This document shows positions 9,480-17,078 of a stretch of 57,252 nt of DNA, piece after piece (positions within the stretch are counted from its first letter, which is position 1; each line of letters begins with the position of its first letter). The DNA comes from Bacteroidota bacterium. Its GTDB lineage: Bacteria; Bacteroidota; Bacteroidia; Flavobacteriales; Flavobacteriaceae. The notes beneath the pieces were generated by a model. It had not been told where the DNA came from. It saw only the letters and a list, made by a program, of their open reading frames with translations, and searched no databases. The position numbers and the translations under genes were made by a program. The stretch spans positions 1 to 57,252 of the forward strand of contig JAQCBK010000006.1 of assembly GCA_027621505.1 (NCBI GenBank), written 5' to 3'.

Positions 9480-10658
9480 ATGTTATCCAATCGAATCAAC
9501 AGTCTACCTGCTTCGGCCACACTGGCCATGGCAGCAAAAGCGAGAGAACTCAAAAATCAAGGGATTGATATCATCGGTTTGAGTTTGGGAGAACCCGATT
9601 TCAATACGCCCGAATTCATCAAAGATGCCGCCATACAAGCAGTAAAGGACAATTACAACTCCTACTCACCCGTTGACGGTTATGCCGATCTGAAAGTCGC
9701 CATCTGTGAAAAGTTTAAAAGGGATAATGGTTTGGAATACCAACCCTCACAGATTGTGGTTTCTACCGGTGCCAAGCAGTCCATTGCCAATGTTTGCATG
9801 GTGTTGCTCAATCCTGGAGATGAGGTGCTGTTACCCGCTCCTTATTGGGTGAGCTATTCTGCCATCGCTACTTTGGCAGAGGCAAAATCCATCATCATCC
9901 CCTCCTCTATTGAAACGGACTTTAAAATCACTCCCGATCAATTGGAGGCTGCCATCACCCCCAAAACCAAATTGGTGATGTTCAACTCTCCTAATAATCC
10001 CAGTGGTACGATTTATACAGAGGAAGAGTATCGGGCTTTGGGCGCTGTGCTGCAAAAGTATCCCGATATTTATATTTTGTCCGACGAAATCTATGAGCAT
10101 ATCAACTACGGCACCCCCCATTTCAGTATTGCTGCCATCCCGGAGCTTTACGACCGAACCATCACAGTAAATGGTGTGGCCAAGGCTTTTGCCATGACAG
10201 GCTGGAGAATTGGCTATATCGGAGCGCCCGAGTGGATCGCCAAAGCGTGTAACAAAATGCAAGGGCAAATGACCTCTGGGGCGAACTGTATTGCCCAAAG
10301 GGCAACCATAGCAGCTGTATCGGCCACCACCGATAAAATCCAATACATGGTGGATGAATTTAACAATCGAAGAGGACTCATATTGAATTTACTTTCCGAG
10401 ATTCCTGGATTTCAACTCAACGAACCACAGGGGGCATTCTATGTATTCCCTGACGTGTCCTCCTATTTTGGTAAAACCATCAAAGGCAAAACCATAGAAA
10501 ACGCAAATGATTTTGCCCTTTTCCTCCTAGAGGAAGCCCATGTGGCAATAGTGACAGGAGATGCATTTGGTAACCCCGATTGCATCCGAATTTCCTATGC
10601 AGCATCCGAAGAGGAAATCAAAACGGCCATCCAAAGAATAAAAAATGTTTTAAGCTAA
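9480..10658 (+). CDS. Aspartate-type aminotransferase (class I, PLP)
   Basis: A 392-residue fold-type I aminotransferase of the aspartate/aromatic subgroup Ib. It has the N-terminal GLSLGEPDFNTPEFIKDAA, the substrate-loop FNSPNNPSGTIY, the LSDEIYEH Asp-Glu pair, and the PLP-lysine region VAKAFAMTGWRIGY (Ser of the usual SKA/SKT is Ala). Aspartate aminotransferase is the likely role; related enzymes also accept prephenate or aromatic keto acids. It is 12 bases from the desaturase and ends at a bidirectional terminator. Confidence 0.88.
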   Translation: MLSNRINSLPASATLAMAAKARELKNQGIDIIGLSLGEPDFNTPEFIKDAAIQAVKDNYNSYSPVDGYADLKVAICEKFKRDNGLEYQPSQIVVSTGAKQSIANVCMVLLNPGDEVLLPAPYWVSYSAIATLAEAKSIIIPSSIETDFKITPDQLEAAITPKTKLVMFNSPNNPSGTIYTEEEYRALGAVLQKYPDIYILSDEIYEHINYGTPHFSIAAIPELYDRTITVNGVAKAFAMTGWRIGYIGAPEWIAKACNKMQGQMTSGANCIAQRATIAAVSATTDKIQYMVDEFNNRRGLILNLLSEIPGFQLNEPQGAFYVFPDVSSYFGKTIKGKTIENANDFALFLLEEAHVAIVTGDAFGNPDCIRISYAASEEEIKTAIQRIKNVLS

Positions 10659-10688
10659 AAAAAGCCTCCAGATGGAGGCTTTTTTTTT
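10657..10688. terminator. Bidirectional intrinsic terminator
   Basis: AAAGCCTCC-AGAT-GGAGGCTTT forms a perfect 9-bp stem with a 4-base loop. It is preceded by a run of A and followed by eight or more T, so it can end transcription in both directions. It sits between the converging aminotransferase (stop 10658) and DAHP synthase/chorismate mutase (stop 10687). Confidence 0.93.
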
Positions 10689-11769
10689 AACCGTTGATCA
10701 CCTTTTCTTGGTGATTGATCGATTCCTGGTGAATCGCTTTAAAAATCCGGCTGATAAAGTCCTCACTCAATCCCCTTTGGCTGCCTTCTTGTTGCATGCT
10801 CTCTAAGATTTCATTCCAGCGTCTGTTTTGTAGAACCGCCACATTATTGTCCTTTTTAAGCTGACCGATGGAAGCAGCCACTTTCATCCGTTTGCCCAGA
10901 GCATCCAAAATGGCTTGATCGATAACGTCAATTTGTTCTCTTAAGGTTTCCAATTCAGTACGATACCCTTCTTCGTTGGTGGTTTTCTTACGAATGGTTA
11001 ATTCTTTCATGATTTCGACCAATCGGGTGGGGGTAACTTGTTGCTTGGCATCGCTCCAGGCATTGTCAGGATCCCAATGGGATTCAATCATCAATCCGTC
11101 GAAGTTCAAGTCCAACGCCCTTTGACTGAGATCAAAAATCAAGTCCCTGCGGCCTGCAATATGAGAGGGGTCACAAATCATGGGAATATCAGGAAATTTA
11201 TTTTGAAATTCTACTGCAATTTGCCACTCGGGATTGTTGCGGTATTTTGATTTGTCATAGGTTGAGAATCCACGGTGAATGGCCCCCAATTTTTTGATGT
11301 CGGCAGTATACAGTCTTTCCAAACCACCCATCCATAGCGCCAAGTCGGGATTTACTGGATTTTTTACCAAAACGATTTTATCGGTTCCACTCAATGCATC
11401 CGCAATTTCTTGAACGATAAATGGGCTTACGGTGGAGCGCGCTCCAATCCATAAAATATCAATATCCGCTTCCAAAGCCAGTTTGACGTGGTCTTTGTTG
11501 GCTACCTCTGTACTGGTCAATAAGCCGGTTTCTGCTTTTACCTTTTTGAGCCAGTCCAAACCAATGGCACCCACCCCCTCAAACATGCCTGGGCGGGTTC
11601 TCGGTTTCCAGATACCCGCTCGATAAACCGATACATCGGTATCTTTGAGTTCGTGGGCGATTTTAAGAACCTGCTCCTCTGTTTCTGCACTGCAAGGGCC
11701 AGCAATGACCAGAGGATGATCCAGTCCAAAATCATCCAGCCAATTTCTCATTTCTTTTTTATTTTCCAT
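10687..11769 (-). CDS. Bifunctional DAHP synthase / chorismate mutase
   Basis: Makes DAHP from PEP and erythrose-4-phosphate, and converts chorismate to prephenate: the first shikimate step and the branch point to Phe and Tyr. The N-terminal type I-beta DAHP synthase domain (about 1-255) shows VIAGPCSAE, YRAGIWKPRTRPG, WIGARST, LVKNPVNPD and MICDPSHIAG. The C-terminal AroQ chorismate mutase domain (about 270-350) shows LREQIDVIDQAILDALGKRM. The synthase-then-mutase order is that known from Porphyromonas and other Bacteroidota, the reverse of Bacillus. It is the last gene of the aromatic operon, 6 bases after tyrA. Confidence 0.95.
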   Translation of the reverse strand: MENKKEMRNWLDDFGLDHPLVIAGPCSAETEEQVLKIAHELKDTDVSVYRAGIWKPRTRPGMFEGVGAIGLDWLKKVKAETGLLTSTEVANKDHVKLALEADIDILWIGARSTVSPFIVQEIADALSGTDKIVLVKNPVNPDLALWMGGLERLYTADIKKLGAIHRGFSTYDKSKYRNNPEWQIAVEFQNKFPDIPMICDPSHIAGRRDLIFDLSQRALDLNFDGLMIESHWDPDNAWSDAKQQVTPTRLVEIMKELTIRKKTTNEEGYRTELETLREQIDVIDQAILDALGKRMKVAASIGQLKKDNNVAVLQNRRWNEILESMQQEGSQRGLSEDFISRIFKAIHQESINHQEKVING

Positions 11770-11775
11770 GCTTGT

Positions 11776-12636
11776 TTAATTTTTGGTTTTGGTGATACCG
11801 TCCAGAATTTGTCGAATACCGTTGATCTCTGCAATCTGCTCGTGTAGTTCTTCAAATTTACCAGCTTCCAAAAGGTTTTTGAATTGATTTAAGTTGTTGA
11901 TGTATTCTGTTAGGGTTTCGATGATGTTCTGTTGATTCTGTTTAAAAATCGGAATCCACATATGGGGGGCGCTTTTGGCCAGTCGAACCGTAGAGGCAAA
12001 GCCACTGCCCGCCATATCAAAAACGGTGGCGTGATCTTTTTCTTTTTCCATTACGGTCTTGCCCAACATATAGGAACTGATGTGGGACAAATGGGAGACG
12101 TATGCAATGTGTTGGTCATGTTCAATGGGATCCATTTCCCTGAGGTTCATCCCCATTTTTCTGAACCAATCTTGAGCCCACTCCAATAGATCGGGACGGG
12201 TCCTCTCGGTTTCACAAAGGATTTGAATTTTATCACCAAACAAATTGGGTAAAGCCGCCTCCGGTCCAGCGTATTCGGTTCCAGCTATGGGATGGGTGGC
12301 CAAAAACTGACCGCGTTTGGAATGCAGGGCAATATGCTGACAGATCGCCGATTTGGTGGATCCAAAATCGATGATCAGCGCGTTATCGTTGACCTCATCG
12401 AGTAGGTCGATTAACCGATCCAAGGCGGCATCCACAGGAATGGCGATTAGGATGACATCCATCTGTTGGATTAAATTTTCCTCCAGCTTGTGGTCAATCA
12501 AGCCCAAATCCAAGGATTTTTGGAGATTGGCCTCACTGCGATTGCTGCCATAGAGGATGACATCGGGAATGTGTTCCCGAGCCGATAAAGCCAACGAACC
12601 TCCTATCAATCCTACACCGATGATTCCTATATTCAT
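11776..12636 (-). CDS. tyrA: Prephenate dehydrogenase
   Basis: Oxidatively decarboxylates prephenate to 4-hydroxyphenylpyruvate for tyrosine synthesis. It has 286 residues: an N-terminal Rossmann domain with GIIGVGLIGGSLAL, then the substrate-site HPIAGTEYAGPEAA (near 115-130) and SHLSHISSYML helical region. There is no C-terminal ACT domain, so any Tyr feedback is not built in that way. It overlaps the upstream aminotransferase by 4 bases, indicating coupled translation. Confidence 0.93.
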   Translation of the reverse strand: MNIGIIGVGLIGGSLALSAREHIPDVILYGSNRSEANLQKSLDLGLIDHKLEENLIQQMDVILIAIPVDAALDRLIDLLDEVNDNALIIDFGSTKSAICQHIALHSKRGQFLATHPIAGTEYAGPEAALPNLFGDKIQILCETERTRPDLLEWAQDWFRKMGMNLREMDPIEHDQHIAYVSHLSHISSYMLGKTVMEKEKDHATVFDMAGSGFASTVRLAKSAPHMWIPIFKQNQQNIIETLTEYINNLNQFKNLLEAGKFEELHEQIAEINGIRQILDGITKTKN

Positions 12637-13781
12637 TTTTTACTAATTCTTTCTATAGCCTTACTGATTTGCTCTGCTTTCACACACAAGGAGAAACGAA
12701 TGTATCCCTCTCCTTGGGTGCCAAAAATACTACCCGGGGTGATAAAAACATGATGTTTTTGTAAAATTTCTTCAATAAGCTCCACCGCAGATTTTGAGGG
12801 ATCACGTAGCTTGGCCCAAACGAATAGACCACAGCTGTGAATGTCATAATCTGTATTCAAAAGGTCGGCCAGTTTAAAGACCAATTTTCGTCTTTGGCTG
12901 TAAACGTCATTCAACTGTTGGAACCAACTGTCCTTGGCATTGAGGGCGGCAATGGCCCCCATCTGAATGCCTAAAAACATACCAGAGTCCATGTTGCTTT
13001 TAACTTTGAGTACCGAGCCAATGTTTGCTGCATTTCCCAAAACCATGCCCACCCGCCAACCGGCCATGTTGAAGGATTTGCTAAGGGAGTTCAATTCCAT
13101 CCCCACCTCCATCGCTCCCGGAACAGAAAGCATACTTTGGGGACGGTCGGTCAAGACAAAACTGTAAGGATTGTCATTTATCAAAAGGATGCCCTTTTTT
13201 TTGGCCCATGGGATGAGCTGCTCGAATGTTTCCCGCTGAGCTCTGGCCCCAGTGGGCATATGGGGATAATTGACCCACATTAGCTTTACCCCGCTTAAGT
13301 CCATTTGATCTAAGGCATTCAGATCCGGTTGCCACTGGTTGGAGGGCTTGAGGTTGTAAAAAACAGGTACTGCCTCTACCAATCGGGTAACCGACTCATA
13401 GGTGGGATAGCCAGGATTGGGAATAAGAACTTTATCTCCAGGATTTAAAAATGCCAGTGAGATATGCATGATCCCTTCCTTGGATCCCATCAAAGGAAGA
13501 ATCTCTGAATTGGGTTCGGCATTGACCTGATAATGTTTTTTATAAAAATCAGCAATGGCTTTTCTCAACTCGGGAATGCCTTGGTAGCTTTGGTATTGAT
13601 GAACCTTGGGGTGGCTGATACTGTCTTGAAGTGCCGCAATGACCTTTGGGTGAGCGGGCAAATCAGGACTACCGATGCCCATATTGATGACCGGTTTTCC
13701 TGCGGCTAGCATTGCAGCAACTTCTCTCAGCTTTTTTGAGAAATAGTATTCTTGAACACTATTGAGTCTGGTTGCTGTCAT
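12633..13781 (-). CDS. PLP aminotransferase, probably aromatic/prephenate
   Basis: A 382-residue fold-type I aminotransferase. It has NMGIGSPDLPAHPKV near the N terminus, LMWVNYPHMPTGA in place of the common NPNNPTG, LINDNPYSFV, and the PLP-lysine motif LNSLSKSFNMAGWRVGM. Lying between pheA and tyrA with 4-base overlaps on both sides, it most likely transaminates phenylpyruvate and 4-hydroxyphenylpyruvate, or prephenate. This assignment comes from context; sequence alone gives only the class I/II family. Confidence 0.85.
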   Translation of the reverse strand: MTATRLNSVQEYYFSKKLREVAAMLAAGKPVINMGIGSPDLPAHPKVIAALQDSISHPKVHQYQSYQGIPELRKAIADFYKKHYQVNAEPNSEILPLMGSKEGIMHISLAFLNPGDKVLIPNPGYPTYESVTRLVEAVPVFYNLKPSNQWQPDLNALDQMDLSGVKLMWVNYPHMPTGARAQRETFEQLIPWAKKKGILLINDNPYSFVLTDRPQSMLSVPGAMEVGMELNSLSKSFNMAGWRVGMVLGNAANIGSVLKVKSNMDSGMFLGIQMGAIAALNAKDSWFQQLNDVYSQRRKLVFKLADLLNTDYDIHSCGLFVWAKLRDPSKSAVELIEEILQKHHVFITPGSIFGTQGEGYIRFSLCVKAEQISKAIERISKK

Positions 13782-14602
13782 GATTTGCCAGATTTGTATT
13801 CGCCCAAAACCTTAAAAGCCGTGGACATGATTTCCAATAATGATTTGGCTTTGGAGTAATCCAGAGGATCACCAAAAGTTACATCGACAAAAAAAGCATA
13901 CTTTCCAGGGGTTTCAATGACCGGTAAAGATTGAATTTTTGTAAGGTTTAAATTGCAGTCGCTCATGACGTTGAGCGCAGTGGCCAAACTGCCACGCTTG
14001 TGATCCAAAACAAATTTCCAAGAAGCTTTGCTGATTTTTTGCTGTTGCTCTGGCACATGTTTCTGTACAATCACAAAACGGGTTATGTTGTTTTTGATGG
14101 TTTGGATGGAGGCGCTTAGAATGTCTAAGCCATAGATTTCTGCTGCTCGATGTCCAGCAATAGCACCCTTTGCTTTGGTTTTATCTTTGCTGATCTTAAA
14201 GGCTTCCTCAGCCGTGTCATCACTTTCGACCAATTTGATGTGAGGATAATTGAGGAAAAACTTTTTACACTGCAACAAAGCCATGGGATGCGAATGAACT
14301 TCTTTGATGTCCTCAATTTTCTGGCCAGCAAGCGCCATCAAATTATGGTCGATACTGAGATAATGCTCTCCACTGATCACGAGATCGTATTGATCCATTA
14401 GGGCATAGTTGGGTAAAATGGATCCTGCAATTGAATTTTCAATGGCCATGACCGCCTGATCACAGTCACCCTCAGCAACTGCTCTTGCCAATGCGTCAAA
14501 AGTTCGGCATTCCAACATTTCAGGAGTGGAGGTATAGTATTGCTCTACCACTTGATGATGAAAAGACCCTTTGATGCCCTGTATGCCTACCTTATCTATC
14601 AT
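13778..14602 (-). CDS. pheA: Prephenate dehydratase
   Basis: Converts prephenate to phenylpyruvate. It has 274 residues: a catalytic domain with NSIAGSILPNYALM (near 57-70) and the catalytic NNITRFVIV (TRF motif near 170), then a C-terminal ACT domain (about 190-270). The ACT motifs are not the classic GALV and ESRP: they read GSLATAL and IQSLP, so Phe feedback may differ from the E. coli type. It is the first gene of the four-gene operon, whose leader carries an attenuator ending 6 bases before this ATG. Confidence 0.94.
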   Translation of the reverse strand: MIDKVGIQGIKGSFHHQVVEQYYTSTPEMLECRTFDALARAVAEGDCDQAVMAIENSIAGSILPNYALMDQYDLVISGEHYLSIDHNLMALAGQKIEDIKEVHSHPMALLQCKKFFLNYPHIKLVESDDTAEEAFKISKDKTKAKGAIAGHRAAEIYGLDILSASIQTIKNNITRFVIVQKHVPEQQQKISKASWKFVLDHKRGSLATALNVMSDCNLNLTKIQSLPVIETPGKYAFFVDVTFGDPLDYSKAKSLLEIMSTAFKVLGEYKSGKS

Positions 14603-14607
14603 GTTTC

Positions 14608-14637
14608 AAAAAAAAAGTCCCGATAAATCAGGACTTT
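14608..14637 (-). terminator. Attenuator terminator of the pheA operon leader
   Basis: On the minus strand AAAGTCC and GGACTTT form a perfect 7-bp stem around TGATTTATCG. The stem can extend by a T-G wobble and GA-TC pairs, and nine T follow immediately. It is an intrinsic terminator placed between the promoter and the pheA ATG, with its T-run ending 5 bases before that ATG. Transcription of pheA therefore requires read-through. Confidence 0.9.
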
Positions 14638-14660
14638 CTTATTAACTATATTTATAGATG

Positions 14661-14729
14661 TTACAAAGTCCTGTCTGCTTCCGAATAGAAGTAGTAAAAA
14701 GGAAAGTTGTAATACAATTGATTTTTCAT
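14661..14729 (-). CDS. Phe/Tyr-rich leader peptide of the pheA operon
   Basis: A 22-codon ORF (ATG at 14729, TAA at 14661-14663) that begins MKNQL. Residues 6-15 are YYNFPFYYFY, eight aromatic codons out of ten: five Tyr and three Phe. It ends SEADRTL. It starts about 17 bases after the G of the promoter -7 box and precedes the attenuator terminator, so it sits exactly where a ribosome-sensing leader peptide should. Its composition matches the end products of the operon it precedes, Phe and Tyr. Function as a sensor rather than as a protein is inferred from layout. Confidence 0.9.
   Translation of the reverse strand: MKNQLYYNFPFYYFYSEADRTL
14665..14672 (-). promoter_or_regulatory. Antiterminator arm of the pheA attenuator
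   Basis: The minus strand reads AGGACTTT, lying in the last codons of the leader peptide. It is an exact complement of AAAGTCCT, the 5' arm of the terminator stem, so it can form an 8-bp antiterminator that excludes the terminator. A ribosome paused at the Tyr/Phe codons (last at 14685-14687) leaves it free. A ribosome reaching the stop codon covers it. Confidence 0.82.
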
Positions 14730-14745
14730 TTTTATTTTATCGGCA

Positions 14746-14775
14746 CAAATGTAAGATACTTTTGGCAAAAACAAA
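14746..14775 (-). promoter_or_regulatory. Promoter of the pheA operon
   Basis: On the minus strand TTTG (14775-14772), an 18-base spacer and TACATTTG (14753-14746) match the Bacteroidota -33/-7 consensus exactly. Transcription would start a few bases further, giving a leader of about 140 bases before pheA that includes the leader peptide and terminator. Confidence 0.85.
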
Positions 14776-14875
14776 TCATTTTATAATTTTTTTGTTGTTT
14801 TATACAAGCCACCCATTTCTTACAACCGAGAGGATCATTTCACTACTTAGCTCCATGCTGAATCATTTAATGTTT

Positions 14876-15004
14876 CTACTTTCCATGGGCTTGCTGCTTA
14901 GCTGCCATCTGTGCCAAAGGGCCTAAAAGATCGACGTTTTGTCCTTCTTTTTCGGTAGGGTCCATACACTGATCTAATGCCTCACCAAAAAAAGAGACAC
15001 TCAT
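14876..15004 (-). CDS. Possible 42-residue protein, unknown
   Basis: An ATG-started frame of 42 codons ending in TAG lies in the gap between the pheA leader and the Gfo/Idh/MocA gene. It is mostly polar, with stretches FGEALDQCMDP and LLGPLAQMAAKQQ. I recognise no family. There is no clear TAnnTTTG promoter just upstream. It could be a real small protein, a gene remnant or chance; the rest of the 14780-15110 gap shows nothing else I can name. Confidence 0.25.
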   Translation of the reverse strand: MSVSFFGEALDQCMDPTEKEGQNVDLLGPLAQMAAKQQAHGK

Positions 15005-15110
15005 TTTACTCCTGGCGCTCTAACCATCAGTTGTCAGGGTTCAAATTTTAGAAAAAAGAAATCTATCTCTCAACAGAAAATTGATATATTGATGGAAAGA
15101 AATAAAAAGG

Positions 15111-16112
15111 ATGACTGAAAAAAAGTCAAAGCCCTTGCTGCGCTGGGGGATTATAGGTTGCGGTGATGTGACAGAGGTAAAAAGCGGGCCGGCCTATCAA
15201 AAAACGGCAGGTTTTGAATTAAAAGCCGTGATGAGAAGGAACCAGGAAAAAGTTAAGGATTACGCACAACGTCATGGCATAGAAAAATATTTTACCGATG
15301 CCGATACATTGATCAATGATCCCGATATTGACGCAGTGTATATTGCAACGCCGCCAGACAGTCATTTATTCTACGCCCTAAAGGTGGCTGCCGCTGGTAA
15401 AATCTGTTGTATCGAAAAACCCATGGCGCCTTCCTATGAGGAGAGCAAGCAAATCCTTGAAGTTTTTGAAGAAAAGAACATTCCTCTTTTCGTTGCCTAT
15501 TACCGCCGGTCTATGCCGAGGTTTACCAAAGTAAAAGAGTGGCTGAATCAAGCGGAAATTGGAACGGTCAGGCATATCAATTGGCAGCTGAGTCAGCCTC
15601 CCAACGCCTTGGATTTGTCGGGAGACTACAATTGGCGAACCGACCCTAAAGTGTCAGCTGGTGGCTATTTTGATGACTTGGCCAGTCATGGTCTGGATTT
15701 GTTTGTCTATTTTTTAGGTGAAATTCAAGAGGCGTCAGGAGTAAGCCTCAACCAACAGGGCTTGTATGCTGCAAAAGATGCCATTGCAGCCACTTGGTTG
15801 CATCGGGGGGGCATAACCGGTGCTGGCGTATGGAATTTCGGCATGGCATCTATGGACAGGGTAGAGATTTTCGGAAATCAAGGAAAGATATCGTTTTCAT
15901 TATTTGAGGAGAAGCCGCTTATTTTAGAAAAAGAGGGTAAAAAAACAGCCCTTTTTATCGAACATCCACAACACGTTCAAATGCCCCATGTAGAAAACAT
16001 GAAAAAACACCTCTTGGAGGGAGGTTATTCCCATCCCTCAACCGGAAACTCTGGAGCACATACCAGCTGGGTCATGGATCAAATCCTGGGCAAAAAAACC
16101 CCCAATCATTAG
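15111..16112 (+). CDS. Gfo/Idh/MocA family oxidoreductase
   Basis: An NAD(P)-dependent sugar or polyol dehydrogenase-like protein of 333 residues. The N-terminal Rossmann motif is RWGIIGCGDVTEVKSGPAY (about 10-28). The family catalytic EKP is at EKPMAPSYEES (near 102), and the YFDDLASHGLDLF stretch (near 185) carries the conserved Asp/His. The C-terminal domain is the usual open beta sheet. Substrate is unknown and neighbours give no sugar pathway. It appears to be transcribed alone or with gldA, 48 bases downstream. Confidence 0.85.
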   Translation: MTEKKSKPLLRWGIIGCGDVTEVKSGPAYQKTAGFELKAVMRRNQEKVKDYAQRHGIEKYFTDADTLINDPDIDAVYIATPPDSHLFYALKVAAAGKICCIEKPMAPSYEESKQILEVFEEKNIPLFVAYYRRSMPRFTKVKEWLNQAEIGTVRHINWQLSQPPNALDLSGDYNWRTDPKVSAGGYFDDLASHGLDLFVYFLGEIQEASGVSLNQQGLYAAKDAIAATWLHRGGITGAGVWNFGMASMDRVEIFGNQGKISFSLFEEKPLILEKEGKKTALFIEHPQHVQMPHVENMKKHLLEGGYSHPSTGNSGAHTSWVMDQILGKKTPNH

Positions 16113-16160
16113 TCCTGCGCTTTTCGAAAAGTTGATTTTGACTAACTTTGTTGTGGTTTA

Positions 16161-17078
16161 ATGAAAGGTCAAAACACATTGGGCATCAACATTCAAAATT
16201 TAACGAAAAGCTACGGGAGTAACTCAGCACTCAAAGGCCTATCCTTGACTTTTGAAAACAAGGGAGTCGTGGGTCTATTGGGTCCCAATGGCGCTGGCAA
16301 AACGACCTTAATGAAGATATTAACGGGCTACCTCAGTCGATGGGAAGGTTCGGTACAAATTGGAAATATGGATTTGAGGAAAGCCCTCAAAAAAGCTCAA
16401 AAACAGATTGGATACCTCCCAGAAAACAATCCGCTGTACCCGGAGATGTACGTTAAAGAGTACCTTAAATACATTGGGGACTTATACGGTTTAAAACAAC
16501 CGCCCATTGAAGCAGTCATCCAAAAGACAGGGCTTGAAGAGTACCAGCTTAAAAAAATCGGAACCCTTTCCAAAGGCTACAAACAAAGGGTGGGATTGGC
16601 AGCAACACTGATTCATGATCCCCAATACCTGATCTTGGACGAACCCACCACCGGACTCGATCCCAACCAAGTGATTGAAATTCGGAAACTAATACGCGAA
16701 TTGGGTAAAAACAAATTGGTCCTACTGTCCACCCATATCCTACAAGAAGTGGAGGCAATGTGCGATAGGGTGGTGATCCTCAACCGAGGCAATATGGTGT
16801 TGAATGAAACCCTAACGTCACTCCAAAACGATCCGTTTCAAACGGTATCGGTTGGTTTTGATTATCGGGTTGAAAATATGGCCTTTAAAAAAATCCCCAA
16901 CCTCAAATCGGTGGTCAATACTTTTGATTTTGAATATGAGTTGACCTTTGAATCACAAGAGGATATGCGTCCTGCGGTTTTTGATTTTGCCCATGACAAC
17001 GGACTTAAAATCATTCATCTTCAAAAGAAAAACGAAGGCCTCGAAAAACAATTTAATGCCTTGACCAAAGGGAATTAG
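16161..17078 (+). CDS. gldA: Gliding motility ABC transporter ATPase GldA
   Basis: The ATP-binding subunit of the GldA-GldF-GldG ABC transporter associated with flavobacterial gliding. It has 305 residues with Walker A GPNGAGKTT (41-49), signature LSKGYKQRVGLAATL, Walker B YLILDEPTTGLDP and the H-loop STHILQEVEAM. The C-terminal 90 residues after the ATPase core match the GldA-type extension rather than a plain drug exporter. gldF and gldG are not adjacent. GldA versus another ABC-2 ATPase rests on overall resemblance. The stop overlaps the convergent metF stop by 4 bases. Confidence 0.78.
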   Translation: MKGQNTLGINIQNLTKSYGSNSALKGLSLTFENKGVVGLLGPNGAGKTTLMKILTGYLSRWEGSVQIGNMDLRKALKKAQKQIGYLPENNPLYPEMYVKEYLKYIGDLYGLKQPPIEAVIQKTGLEEYQLKKIGTLSKGYKQRVGLAATLIHDPQYLILDEPTTGLDPNQVIEIRKLIRELGKNKLVLLSTHILQEVEAMCDRVVILNRGNMVLNETLTSLQNDPFQTVSVGFDYRVENMAFKKIPNLKSVVNTFDFEYELTFESQEDMRPAVFDFAHDNGLKIIHLQKKNEGLEKQFNALTKGN

